From contig JAEUKK010000104.1 of NCBI GenBank assembly GCA_016792625.1, positions 29,310 to 93,309 of the forward strand: 64,000 nt of DNA, read 5' to 3'. A program made the position numbers and the translations under genes. How positions within the stretch are numbered: position 1 is the stretch's first letter; the number at the start of each line of letters is the position of its first letter. The notes under the pieces were generated by a model. The model had not been told where the DNA came from and ran no database searches. It saw only the letters and a program-made list of their open reading frames with translations. This document shows, one piece after another, positions 1 through 9,599 of the stretch. This DNA comes from Deltaproteobacteria bacterium. Lineage in GTDB: Bacteria > Myxococcota_A > UBA796 > UBA2385.

Positions 1-1
1 G

Positions 2-145
2 GGCACCGACAACACCACCGCGCTGGTGGTCCAGGTCGACGCTTTGGCGAGCTGGGACCTCGACGCCGATGACTGGCGCCTGTGGGAGGACGGCGCCGCC
101 GAAGAGCCGCCCACCGCGCCGGTCCAGCCCCCGCCGCGGCGCTGA
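2..145 (+). CDS. C-terminal end of a PP2C-type protein phosphatase (partial)
   Basis: Only the last 47 residues are inside the window. The fragment opens with G-T-D-N-T-T-A-L-V-V, which matches the final conserved motif of PP2C-family Ser/Thr phosphatases, where the Asp of the DN(I/T)T element binds a catalytic metal. It is followed by an acidic and then Pro-rich tail ending in PPPRR and a TGA. PP2C enzymes normally dephosphorylate targets of Hanks-type kinases; such a kinase lies at the other end of this window but is too far away to be called a partner. The identification rests on one motif, so it is moderate. Confidence 0.55.
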   Translation, partial: GTDNTTALVVQVDALASWDLDADDWRLWEDGAAEEPPTAPVQPPPRR

Positions 146-251
146 TCCCCCCCCCCTGGCCGGTCGTGGTTCATCGGGCCCTTTGCAGCGCTCCGCCGGC
201 GGGACACCTTCAGCGCGCGCGCCCCGCACCCCCGCGCGCCCTGGAGCCCCG

Positions 252-1979
252 ATGCGCCGCCTCCTGTTCGCCCTGCTCCCCCTCGCCGCCTGCGCGGCCG
301 ACCCCAAGGACAGCGGGGCCGCCGACGGGGGCGCCGTCGACGGCGCAGACGGGTCCGACGGCGTGGATGGGTCCGACGGCGCGGATGGGTCCGATGGCGT
401 GGATGGGTCCGATGGCGTGGATGGGTCCGACGGTGCGGATGGCACCGATGGCACCGATGGGTCCGATGGCGGGGAGGACCCGCGCTGGGCCCCGCTGGTC
501 GCGGCGGCCGAGGCCGACATGGCCGCGAGCGGGGCTTACGCGATCAGCGTCGCTGTGCTGAAAGACGGCGAGCTGCTCTATGCGGGGGCCTTCGGGGCCC
601 GCGACGGCGCCGGCGGCGACCCGGTCAGCCCCGCCACCCTCTTCGGCATCGGCTCGACCACCAAGAACATGGCCGCCGCCCTCGCGCTGCGTGAGGTCGA
701 GGCCGGCCGCCTAAGCCTCGAGGCGCCGGTCGCGGCCACCTTGCCCGCGCTGACCCCGCCCAACGCCGAGCTGCTCCCCGGCGCCACCCTGCGCCAGCTG
801 TTGATGCACAGCGGCGGCACCAACGACTGGCTCGACTGGCGCGGCGATCCCGACGACGGGGCCCTTGAGAGCGACGCGCTGGGCGGCTTCTCGGCCGCGG
901 CCTACCAAATGGCCGTCCCCGGCGAGATCTGGAACTACAGCAACCCCAACTTCTCCATCGCCGGGCTGATGACCGAGCAGGTCGACCCGGCGGGGCGGCC
1001 CTGGGCCGACATCGTCCACGACGATCTGTTCGCGCCCCTGGGCATGGAGCGCTGCGTCGGGCGGGGCGTCGACGCGCTGGCCGACGGCGACTACACCGTC
1101 GGGGCGGGCATCGGCCTCTCGGGCTTGGCCCGCGATGTGGGCCCGGCCGACTTCGACCCGGCCTTCGCGCGGCCGGCCGGGCTGGTCTGGTGCACCCCCA
1201 CCGACATGGTCACCTGGGGCTGGGCCCTGCTCGGGGGCCACCCCGAGGTGCTGTCCGAGGGTGTGCGGGCCGAGCTGCTGCGGCCCCAGATCGATCTGGG
1301 CTACGTCGAGCCGGGCCTCCAGACCTACGGCTTTGGTCTGTTCATCGACCAGGGCTTCGCGCTGAGCGAGACGGAGTTCAGCGACAAGCTGCGCATCGAC
1401 CACGGCGGCAACACGCTCGGGCACACCAGCGCCTTTACGCTCATCCCCGAAGATGGCGTGGTGGTCAGCGTGCTCGCCAGCGCCTACGGGGCCGATCTCA
1501 GCGCCACGACCCGGGCGGCCCTCGAGGCGGTTGACGCTCTCGGCCCGCTGCGCGCCCCGCCCGTGGTCGCGCCCGACCCGAGCCAGTGGGCCGACTTCGT
1601 GGGTGCCTACAAAGACGTCTACAACGTCGGCGACATGATCGTCAGCGAAGAGGGCGGCAGCTTGGTGGTCGACTGCCCGCTGCTCGACAGCCTCGGCATC
1701 CCCTACACCCGCACGCTCGAGGTCTGGGGCCCCCGCACCTTCTTTTGGGAGGTGCAGGGCATGACCATCGACCTGAGCTTCCTCCGGCCGGCTGGAGTGA
1801 GCGAGGGGCCGGCGAAGTACATCCGCAATCGCATCTTCGTCGCCACCCGCGACGAGGCCGAGGCGCCCCCTGCCTTCGCCCCGGCCGCGGGCACGCCGGG
1901 GCGCCCGCTGCGCCTGGGCCTGCCCCTGGGGCCCGACCCGCTGGGCCCGCGCGCGCCCGGGTGGGCCTGGGCTCGTTAG
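252..1979 (+). CDS. Beta-lactamase-family serine hydrolase lipoprotein
   Basis: A 575-residue protein starting at the ATG that opens a lipoprotein signal (lipobox L-A-A-C, Cys14). Residues about 33-73 are a low-complexity Asp/Gly/Ser linker made by 18-bp tandem repeats. The catalytic domain follows: S-T-T-K at 135-138 is the SxxK nucleophile and general base, Y-S-N at 229-231 is the YxN motif, and an HGG element further on replaces the KTG box. This pattern belongs to the class C beta-lactamase-related family (PF00144), which includes esterases, D-aminopeptidases and carboxypeptidases, so the substrate is not predictable. The linker should hold the enzyme away from the membrane after lipidation. 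An in-frame upstream start exists but would bury the lipoprotein signal, so it was rejected. Confidence 0.85.
   Translation: MRRLLFALLPLAACAADPKDSGAADGGAVDGADGSDGVDGSDGADGSDGVDGSDGVDGSDGADGTDGTDGSDGGEDPRWAPLVAAAEADMAASGAYAISVAVLKDGELLYAGAFGARDGAGGDPVSPATLFGIGSTTKNMAAALALREVEAGRLSLEAPVAATLPALTPPNAELLPGATLRQLLMHSGGTNDWLDWRGDPDDGALESDALGGFSAAAYQMAVPGEIWNYSNPNFSIAGLMTEQVDPAGRPWADIVHDDLFAPLGMERCVGRGVDALADGDYTVGAGIGLSGLARDVGPADFDPAFARPAGLVWCTPTDMVTWGWALLGGHPEVLSEGVRAELLRPQIDLGYVEPGLQTYGFGLFIDQGFALSETEFSDKLRIDHGGNTLGHTSAFTLIPEDGVVVSVLASAYGADLSATTRAALEAVDALGPLRAPPVVAPDPSQWADFVGAYKDVYNVGDMIVSEEGGSLVVDCPLLDSLGIPYTRTLEVWGPRTFFWEVQGMTIDLSFLRPAGVSEGPAKYIRNRIFVATRDEAEAPPAFAPAAGTPGRPLRLGLPLGPDPLGPRAPGWAWAR
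348..473 (+). repeat. Seven 18-bp tandem repeats in the lipoprotein linker
   Basis: Seven consecutive 18-base units, variants of GATGGGTCCGACGGCGTG, encode D-G-S-D-G-V/A six-residue repeats. The sixth unit is degenerate (GGCACC twice). Length is an exact multiple of three, so copy number changes would keep the frame and change only linker length. Confidence 0.9.
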
Positions 1980-2025
1980 GGGCACGGGCGGGGCGGACCG
2001 CTGTGGCCCCGAACGGAGGCCCCCC

Positions 2026-4149
2026 ATGCCCGCCATCTGGCCCGCCCCCTGCCCGCCCGCGCTGCAGCCCCGCCGCGAGGGGCCCGCGCCGGCCGCCGAT
2101 GACCCTGCCGCGCTCATTGACCGCGAGCTGAGCCTCATCCAGTTCCACCGGCGGGTGCTCGCCCAGGCCCAAGACCCGGGTGTGCCCCTGCTCGAGCGGC
2201 TGCGCTTCCTGACGATCGTCAGCCGCATCGTCGACGAGTTCTACGAGGTGCGGGTCGCCGGCCTGCTGCACGAGGTCGAGCTGCGCCGCCGCGCCGCCGA
2301 CGGGGCCGACCTGCCCGAGCTGCTGCGGCGGGTGAGCACCGAGCTGCATGAGCTCATCGCCGAGCAGTACCGGCACCTCAACAGCGTGCTGCTGCCCGCC
2401 TTGGCTGACGAGGGCATCCTGCTGCGCCGCCGCACCCAGCTCAACCCGGCCCAGCGGCAGTGGGTCGAGTCCTGGTTTGAAGAGCAGGCCCTGCCCGTGC
2501 TCACCCCGCTGGGCCTCGATCTCAGCCACCCCTTCCCGACGGTGCAGAACAAGGCGCTGAGCTTCATCGTGGGCCTTGACGGCAAAGACGCCTTTGGCCG
2601 CGGGGTCGGCCTCGCCGTGGTGCAGGTGCCGCGCTGCTTGCCGCGGCTCATCCGCCTGCCGCCCGAGCTCTGTCAGGCCCGGCACGAGTTCGTGATGATC
2701 AGCTCGGTCATCCACGCCAACGTCGACAAGCTCTTCCCGGGCATGCGGGTGCGGGGCTGCCACCAGTTCCGGGTGACCCGCAACTCTGACCTGTGGGTCG
2801 ACGAAGAGGAAGAAGAAGACCTGCTGCGGGCCATTCAGCTCGAGCTCCCCCGCCGCAACTTTGGCGACGCGGTGCGCCTCGAGGTGGCTGACACCGCAGA
2901 GGACCACAAGGTCCACTTTTTGCTCCACCAATTTGGCCTCGACGAGCGCCACCTCTTCCGGGTGAACGGGCCGGTGAACCTCAACCGGCTCGCCGCGCTC
3001 TACGATATGGTCGATCGGCCCGATCTCAAGTTTCGGCCGTTTACGCCCAGCGTCCCGACCCGCGTGACCCAGAGTGAGGATATTTTCCGTACGATCAGCG
3101 AGGGTGAGCTGCTGCTGCACCACCCCTACCAGAGCTTCGGGCCGGTCACCGAGCTGCTGCGCCAGGCCGCCGCCGACAGCGAGGTGCTGGCGATTAAGAT
3201 GACCCTCTACCGCACTGTTCTGCGCTCACCGGTGGTCGAGGCGCTCATCGAGGCGGCGCGCAACGGCAAGGCGGTCACCGCGGTCATCGAGCTGCGGGCC
3301 CGCTTCGACGAAGAGGACAACATCCAGATCGCCACCCGGCTCAAAGAGGCGGGCGCGAGCGTGGTCTACGGCATCGTCGGGTTCAAGGCCCACGCCAAGG
3401 TGCTGCTCGTGGTGCGCCGCGAGGCGGGCAAGCTGCGCCGCTACGTGCACCTCGGCACGGGCAACTACCACCCGGGCACCAGCAAGGCCTACACCGACAT
3501 CTCGTTCATGACCGCCGACCCCATCATGGGGGCCGACGTGCACACCCTGTTCAACCAGCTCACCGGGATTGGCGTCGCAGAGCCACTCCAGAAGCTGTTG
3601 CAGTCCCCGTTCACCCTCGCCCGTGAGGTCACCGCCCGGGTAGACGCCGAGGCCGACGCCGCCCGCGCCGGCCGCAGCAGCGGCATCGCGCTCAAGCTCA
3701 ACGCCCTCGTCGACCCGGCCCTGATCGCCGCGCTGTACCGGGCCAGCCAAGCGGGGGTGCCCATCCGCCTCAAGGTGCGGGGCATGTGCCGGCTGCGCCC
3801 GGGCGTGCCCGGCCTCTCTGAGACCATCCAGGTGCACAGCACGGTGGGGCGCTTCCTCGAGCACAGCCGCTGCTACTGGTTCCACGCCGAGGGCGACGAG
3901 GTGATGTACCTCGCCTCGGCCGACTGGATGGAGCGCAACCTCTACCGCCGCGTCGAGGTCGCCTTCCCCATCGAAGACCACCGCCTCAAGCAGCGCCTGC
4001 GCGCAGAGCTTTTTGAGCTCTATGACCGCGACGACACCCAGACCTGGGTGATGCTGCCCGACGGCACCTCGCGCAAGCGGGCGCCGGTGGGGCCGCGCCC
4101 CTTCTCGGCCCAAGAGCACCTGCTCGAGCTGCACACCCGCCGCAGCTGA
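2026..4149 (+). CDS. ppk1: Polyphosphate kinase 1
   Basis: A 707-residue protein that reversibly transfers the terminal phosphate of ATP to polyphosphate. The N-terminal domain has the typical E-L-S-L-I-Q-F-H-R-R-V-L-A start and the D-E-F-Y-E-V-R-V-A-G-L stretch. The catalytic half contains H-P-Y-Q-S-F and the A-H-A-K / H-L-G-T-G-N pair; His456 and His475 sit 19 residues apart, as do the two active-site histidines of E. coli PPK (435 and 454), the first being the phosphohistidine. Length is normal for the family. The ATG follows a GGAGG at 2015-2019. The gene stands alone on the plus strand; no exopolyphosphatase or phoU is adjacent. Confidence 0.97.
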   Translation: MPAIWPAPCPPALQPRREGPAPAADDPAALIDRELSLIQFHRRVLAQAQDPGVPLLERLRFLTIVSRIVDEFYEVRVAGLLHEVELRRRAADGADLPELLRRVSTELHELIAEQYRHLNSVLLPALADEGILLRRRTQLNPAQRQWVESWFEEQALPVLTPLGLDLSHPFPTVQNKALSFIVGLDGKDAFGRGVGLAVVQVPRCLPRLIRLPPELCQARHEFVMISSVIHANVDKLFPGMRVRGCHQFRVTRNSDLWVDEEEEEDLLRAIQLELPRRNFGDAVRLEVADTAEDHKVHFLLHQFGLDERHLFRVNGPVNLNRLAALYDMVDRPDLKFRPFTPSVPTRVTQSEDIFRTISEGELLLHHPYQSFGPVTELLRQAAADSEVLAIKMTLYRTVLRSPVVEALIEAARNGKAVTAVIELRARFDEEDNIQIATRLKEAGASVVYGIVGFKAHAKVLLVVRREAGKLRRYVHLGTGNYHPGTSKAYTDISFMTADPIMGADVHTLFNQLTGIGVAEPLQKLLQSPFTLAREVTARVDAEADAARAGRSSGIALKLNALVDPALIAALYRASQAGVPIRLKVRGMCRLRPGVPGLSETIQVHSTVGRFLEHSRCYWFHAEGDEVMYLASADWMERNLYRRVEVAFPIEDHRLKQRLRAELFELYDRDDTQTWVMLPDGTSRKRAPVGPRPFSAQEHLLELHTRRS

Positions 4150-4151
4150 GG

Positions 4152-4199
4152 GGGCGGGTCATCGGTCGCCCCGGGTGCAGGGGTCTGTTTGACCCGCCC
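4152..4199. terminator. Inverted repeat between convergent genes, possible bidirectional terminator
   Basis: GGGCGGGTCA (4152-4161) and TGACCCGCCC (4190-4199) form a perfect 10-bp inverted repeat with a 28-nt loop. It exactly fills the gap between the ppk1 stop and the stop of the minus-strand gene at 4200. There is no U-run, so it is not a canonical intrinsic terminator, but its placement suggests transcript end formation or 3' end protection for both genes. Confidence 0.45.
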
Positions 4200-4913
4200 T
4201 CAGTCCCACCAGAGCAGCGCAGAGATCCCCACGCCCAGCGCCGCGCCGACCAGCAGCCCGACCAATAAGGTCAGGCGGGGGTCTGTCTGCGGCGGCCCGG
4301 GCGGGTGCACGACCGTCGGCGGCTCGTCCTGCGCGGGTGGCCGCGCTTCGGACACGGCAGACGGTGCGGGCGCAGCCGGCGCCGCGGTCGGCGGATCGGC
4401 GTCGGCCGGCGGGCCCTCGGTCGTGGGGCCCTGGCCGAGGGCGGCGTGCAGCGCGCGCAGCTCGAGCTCGATGAGGCCATCAGGCAGGGGCACCAGATCC
4501 AGCGGCTCGTTGGCGATCGCCGCCTTGACCCCCGGGCTCGGCCGCAGCTCACCCGGCGCCCCCTGTGGGGTGGCCGCCCGCAGGTCGGCAATGGCGTGCA
4601 GCAGGGCGCTCCAGGCGGGGCCCGGCGCGACTTGGGCGGGCCCGGTGCGCTCAGCGGGCTCGGGCGGCCGAGTGGGGCGCAGGGGGCCGGCGGCGGTCCG
4701 CTCCCACGCGGCGGTCGAGGCTGGATCGGGCGGAGGGGCCGCGCGCCGCGGGGCGGGCGGGCGCGCCGCGGTGGGCTGCTCGTCAGGAGGGGGCGCCGGC
4801 GGGGGCCCCGAGGCGGGCGTGGACCCGCTGACCGTACCGCCGCTCGCCGAGCCGGTGGTCCATGGGTCGAGCAGACCGCGCAGGGCCTCGTCAACGCCCG
4901 GCGGCAGGCCCAC
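4200..4913 (-). CDS. Proline-rich protein with C-terminal membrane anchor
   Basis: A protein of about 237 residues from a GTG. The body is Pro/Ala-rich and probably disordered, with one shorter ordered stretch near the middle (residues about 95-155). The C-terminus is a single hydrophobic segment (L-L-V-G-L-L-V-G-A-A-L-G-V-G-I-S-A-L-L) ending in W-W-D, so it is predicted to be tail-anchored with the bulk in the cytoplasm. It lies just downstream of, and on the same strand as, the FHA/sigma-54 activator at 5016 and may be co-transcribed. There is no clear ribosome binding site before the GTG, so the start is uncertain. No known family is recognised; similar Pro-rich anchored proteins sit next to FHA and kinase genes in myxobacteria, which is context only. 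Confidence 0.55.
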   Translation of the reverse strand: MGLPPGVDEALRGLLDPWTTGSASGGTVSGSTPASGPPPAPPPDEQPTAARPPAPRRAAPPPDPASTAAWERTAAGPLRPTRPPEPAERTGPAQVAPGPAWSALLHAIADLRAATPQGAPGELRPSPGVKAAIANEPLDLVPLPDGLIELELRALHAALGQGPTTEGPPADADPPTAAPAAPAPSAVSEARPPAQDEPPTVVHPPGPPQTDPRLTLLVGLLVGAALGVGISALLWWD

Positions 4914-5015
4914 CTCGTCGACGCCGCCCCCGGGCGGGGCGGAGGCGGCAGGGCGGGGCGCCGGGCGGTCAGGCGGTGGGGGCAGGGCGCACCTCGGTGG
5001 GGCGCCGTTAGCCGC

Positions 5016-6602
<1,587 letters not shown>

Positions 6603-6705
6603 CGCGCCCCCTCGCCGCGCCCGCGGCCGGGCAGGGGAACGGAACCGCCGCCAATTGCATGAGGGGCGGCCCCGGCGCGGGGCGCCGGGCGGGCGCCGCC
6701 CTGGG

Positions 6706-6736
6706 GTTCGCTGCGCTCCGTCGGCCTGCGGCCGAC
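6706..6736. repeat. Intergenic mini-hairpin, TGC loop
   Basis: GTCGGCC-TGC-GGCCGAC at 6720-6736 is a perfect 7-bp stem with a 3-nt loop, preceded by TTCGCTGCGCTCC. It lies in the 225-bp non-coding gap between the activator and the thioredoxin. Similar stem/loop units recur at 9387, 25158 and 61629. Confidence 0.5.
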
Positions 6737-6827
6737 CCGCGCCGGGGCGCGGCCCGGCGGCCCCCTGCCGCCGCGAGGCGGGTTCGGGCCATGGCGCGCG
6801 CGGGCCCGGCGCGGGGCCCCGCCTCGC

Positions 6828-7169
6828 TCAGCGCGCCCGCAGGAGGGCCTCGACGGCGGCGCGCAGCGCCTCTGCCTGAAGCGGGGCCTGCACCTCGCCC
6901 AGCGGCTCACCGGCCGCGACCACAAAGAGCGCGGGCAGATGAAAGACCTCGAGCTCGGCGATGAGGCCGGGCGCGTCTTCGGCCTCGGCCCAGAGCGCGG
7001 GCAGCCCCACCCCGGCCGAGAGGCCCGGTAGCAGCGCGCGCAGACGCCGGCAGGCCCCGCAGGACGCGCTGCCCACCGCGAGCAGGGCCAGGGGCGTGGC
7101 CTCGAGGCGGGGCCAGGCGTCGGCGTCCCGCAACTTGGGCAGGGCGGAGGGCGGAGGGTCGGCGGGCAA
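6828..7169 (-). CDS. Single-domain thioredoxin-like protein (CGAC active site)
   Basis: A 113-residue protein. C37-G-A-C40 in S-A-S-C-G-A-C-R-R is a thioredoxin-type CxxC, and F-H-L-P-A-L-F-V (Pro79) supplies the cis-proline loop opposite it. A Pro before CxxC is absent and the pair is Gly-Ala rather than Gly-Pro, so it is a divergent thioredoxin, likely cytoplasmic since no signal peptide is present. The start chosen is a TTG because GGAGG lies six bases upstream and no ATG or GTG fits; the reading frame continues upstream without coding character. It probably reduces or oxidises a partner thiol, but the partner is unknown. Confidence 0.7.
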   Translation of the reverse strand: MPADPPPSALPKLRDADAWPRLEATPLALLAVGSASCGACRRLRALLPGLSAGVGLPALWAEAEDAPGLIAELEVFHLPALFVVAAGEPLGEVQAPLQAEALRAAVEALLRAR

Positions 7170-7334
7170 GGGGGCCTCCGGGGCGCGCGGGGGCCCCGCG
7201 CCGTGTAGCCTCGGCTGCGCGGGCCGCCCCCCGCGCCGGAGCGCCGCCTGCCCCCGTCTGCCCTCTCGTCGCTGCGCCGCGCTCTGGCCGCGCCCGGCCA
7301 GGGCGGTCCGGCGCGCCGGCCCCGCGGCGCCGCC

Positions 7335-8624
7335 TTGCTCGGCCTGTTCGCGCTGGCCTTCGGCCTGCGCCTCGCGCTCGCCGAAGGTGGTGCGCGGCAC
7401 GCCGCTCTCGACGCGGCCGAGCTGCTGGCCCTCTGCGGGCCCGCGCCGTCGGGCCCCGCCCGCCGGGTCTTTGACGGCCACGAGGGGGCCGCGGCGCGGG
7501 CCCTGGTCGGCTGCGGGCTGGACGACGCCGGGCCCGCCTTTTGGCCGGGCCAGCGGGCGCTCTGGGCGGGCATCGGGGCGCTGGCCCGCGGCCTGACCCC
7601 GGGCTCTGGCCCGCCGAGCGCGCTGTGGGGCCTGCTGGTGCCGCTGCTCGCGGGCGCGGCCTCCGCGCCGGCCCTGGCCTGGGCCGCGGGGCGCCGGTGG
7701 GGGGCGGGCGCGGGGCTGCGGGCGGGCGCGCTGCTCGCGGTCCTGCCGGCGCACGCCCTGTGGTCGACCAGCCCCGCGCCGGTGGTGGTGCCCCTGCTGC
7801 TGCTGCTGCTGGCCTTGGGGGCCCAGGGCAACCCGATGCGCGTCATTTTGGCGCTGGTCGCCGCGAGCCAGCGCGCCGAGCTGGGCTTGGCCGCCGCCCT
7901 GCTCCTCGGCGCCCCGGGTCTGCCCGCGGCGGCCTTGGGCGCGGCCCTGCTGGCCGCGGGCGCGCCGGCCTGGGGCGGGCCCCCCGCGCGGGCGGTGGCG
8001 GCGAACCTGCTCGCCCTGCCCACCCTCGCGCCGGTCTCGGGCCTGCTGCTGCTGGCGCTGGGCGGCGCCGTCGGCGGCCGCGGCGCGGCGGGCTGGGCCC
8101 ACCGCGGCCTGCTGCTCGTGGCCTTGCCCTTGCCCTTCTATGACCTCGGCGTGCGGCACCTGCTGCTGCCCCTCGCCCTCGCCTGCGGCCTCGGCGGGCG
8201 GCTGCGGCTGAGCTTGGCCCTGGCCCTCGGCCTCGCCTGGGCGCTCGCCCTGCCGGGGCTCGCCGCGCGCTGGCTGGCCGATCCGCCCGCGCCGCCCCCG
8301 CAGAGCCTGCCGCTGCGCCCGCCGGCCGCCTGCATCGAGATCAGCGACGAGCCGCCCATCCCCGGGCAGCCCCGCCCCTCGTGGGCTGCGGTCTGGCCCG
8401 GGGGCTGCGCCGCCCTCGACCCGGCCCCGCCCTGCCTCGTCTGGGCCGAGGGCCCCGAGCACAGCCGCTGGCAGAGCCGCGGCCTCGACGAGCGCGCGGC
8501 CCGCATGCGCGCGCTCTTTGCCCTCGAGCCGGTCGCTCTCGACCGTGGCGGGCCGGGGCCCTGGCGCCGCTGGCACCGACTCTCCAGCGCGCGCGGCCCC
8601 CTGCCGGGCTGCGCCCTGCCCTGA
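7335..8624 (+). CDS. Polytopic membrane protein, possibly GT-C-like
   Basis: A protein of about 429 residues with roughly eight to ten hydrophobic segments rich in Leu, Ala and Gly, followed by a soluble C-terminal part of about 110 residues with several Cys (A-C-I-E-I, G-G-C-A-A, P-C-L-V). The pattern of an early loop, then repeated short helices and an extracytoplasmic tail resembles GT-C-fold glycosyltransferases, but no catalytic motif was recognised. The start is unsure: a TTG at 7335 has no ribosome binding site, whereas a CTG at 7248 in the same frame follows GGAG at a good distance. A second protein of similar build is at 12092, flanking the SGNH fusion. Confidence 0.6.
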   Translation: MLGLFALAFGLRLALAEGGARHAALDAAELLALCGPAPSGPARRVFDGHEGAAARALVGCGLDDAGPAFWPGQRALWAGIGALARGLTPGSGPPSALWGLLVPLLAGAASAPALAWAAGRRWGAGAGLRAGALLAVLPAHALWSTSPAPVVVPLLLLLLALGAQGNPMRVILALVAASQRAELGLAAALLLGAPGLPAAALGAALLAAGAPAWGGPPARAVAANLLALPTLAPVSGLLLLALGGAVGGRGAAGWAHRGLLLVALPLPFYDLGVRHLLLPLALACGLGGRLRLSLALALGLAWALALPGLAARWLADPPAPPPQSLPLRPPAACIEISDEPPIPGQPRPSWAAVWPGGCAALDPAPPCLVWAEGPEHSRWQSRGLDERAARMRALFALEPVALDRGGPGPWRRWHRLSSARGPLPGCALP

Positions 8625-8666
8625 GCGCAGGCTGGCGCGATACGCGATGGCCCCAGCGGAGCGTCG

Positions 8667-9287
8667 ATGATCACCGAGATTGAAGACTTCTTCAGCAAAG
8701 GCTGCGGGCGCTGCGAGCGCTTCGACACCCCTGCCTGCTCAGCCCTGCGCTGGTCGGTCGGCATCGCCGACCTGCGGCGCATCTGCCGCGACCTCGGCCT
8801 GGTCGAGACGGTGAAGTGGGGGCACCCCTGCTATATGCACGCCGGCCGTAACATCGCGTTAATCGGCGCGTTACGCGAAGACTACCGCCTTGGTTTTTTC
8901 CACGCGGCGCTGATGACCGACCCCGAGGGGCTTCTGGTCAAACAAGGGCCCAATACGCAGCACCCCGATGTGCTGTGCTTCACCGACGCCGGGCAGGTGC
9001 GGGCGCGCGAGGCCAGCGTGCGCCGCTACTTGATCGAGGCCATGGGCTACGCCGCCGCAGGCACCCTGCCGGTCAAGCAGCCGCAAGAGATTGAGCTGCC
9101 CGACGAGCTGGTCGAGGCGCTCGAGGCCGACCCCGAGCTGGGCGCGGCCTTCGCCCGGCTCACCCCGGGGCGCCAGCGCAGCTACGTGATCTTGTTGAGC
9201 GGCGCGAAGAAGGCCGAGACGCGGGTGGCGCGCATCCTCAAGGCCCGCCCGCACATCCTCGCCGGCAAGGGGGCGCTCGAGCGCTGA
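8667..9287 (+). CDS. YdeI/OmdA-like protein with DUF1801 domain
   Basis: A 206-residue soluble protein. The N-terminal part (W-S-V-G-I-A-D-L-R-R-I-C, V-K-W-G-H-P-C-Y, then N-I-A-L-I-G-A) matches the DUF1801/YdhG-type fold. The C-terminal part (L-P-D-E-L-V-E-A-L, then R-Q-R-S-Y-V-I-L-L-S-G-A-K-K-A-E-T-R) matches the YdeI/OmdA C-terminal domain, known from proteins linked to bacteriocin or envelope-stress protection, with no established biochemical activity. ATG start with a GGAG upstream. It sits 42 bp after the membrane protein at 7335 and may be transcribed with it. Confidence 0.8.
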   Translation: MITEIEDFFSKGCGRCERFDTPACSALRWSVGIADLRRICRDLGLVETVKWGHPCYMHAGRNIALIGALREDYRLGFFHAALMTDPEGLLVKQGPNTQHPDVLCFTDAGQVRAREASVRRYLIEAMGYAAAGTLPVKQPQEIELPDELVEALEADPELGAAFARLTPGRQRSYVILLSGAKKAETRVARILKARPHILAGKGALER

Positions 9288-9599
9288 GCCGCACCCGGGC
9301 GGGGCGGCGCGGCCGACGCAGCGGCCCCCGCGCCAGGGCGACCGGAGGGGGCGGGGGCCGCGCGGCCCCGGCCGCCGGCCTCCGCCGTCGCGCAGCGACC
9401 AAGGCGCGCAGCGCCGCGCCCGCAGGGGGCCCGCCGTCGCCGCCCGCGGGCGGCGGCGGGGCGCCTTGTCCCTTCACGGCGCGACCTGTGTTACAATCCG
9501 AGACATGCGTCATGGTGAAGTCAAGAGGCGGGTCGAGGCCCGTCACCTCATGCGGGGCCCCGGCCTCCCGGCCGCGCGACGGCTGGCGGCGGGGCCACG
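9288..9599. other. 312-bp non-coding gap
   Basis: No convincing gene. The gap is almost pure G+C and holds two mini-hairpins (9387-9415), a near-perfect stem at 9434-9459 (CGCCGCCCGCGGGCGGCG core) and, at 9491-9497, TTACAAT, the only AT-rich patch. TACAAT could be a -10 element for the gene at 9600, but the nearest TTG-type -35 (TTGTCC, 9466) is 20 bp away, which is too long for confidence. Confidence 0.5.
9387..9415. repeat. Tandem mini-hairpins, GCA loops
   Basis: GTCGC-GCA-GCGAC (9387-9399) is followed three bases later by GGCGC-GCA-GCGCC (9403-9415). Both have 5-bp perfect stems and the same GCA loop. The reverse-complement arrangement, sharing TTGGTCGCTGCGCGAC, is found at 61627-61642. 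Confidence 0.6.

Noticed and set aside
6828..8576. Long minus-strand frame covering the membrane protein at 7335
   Set aside because: Only its last 113 residues form a protein (thioredoxin). The remainder is Gln/Arg/Gly-rich antisense sequence.
9466..9497. TTGTCC / TACAAT as a sigma-70 promoter for the SGNH fusion
   Set aside because: Spacer is 20 bp and only the -10 is convincing; kept as a remark in the gap entry.
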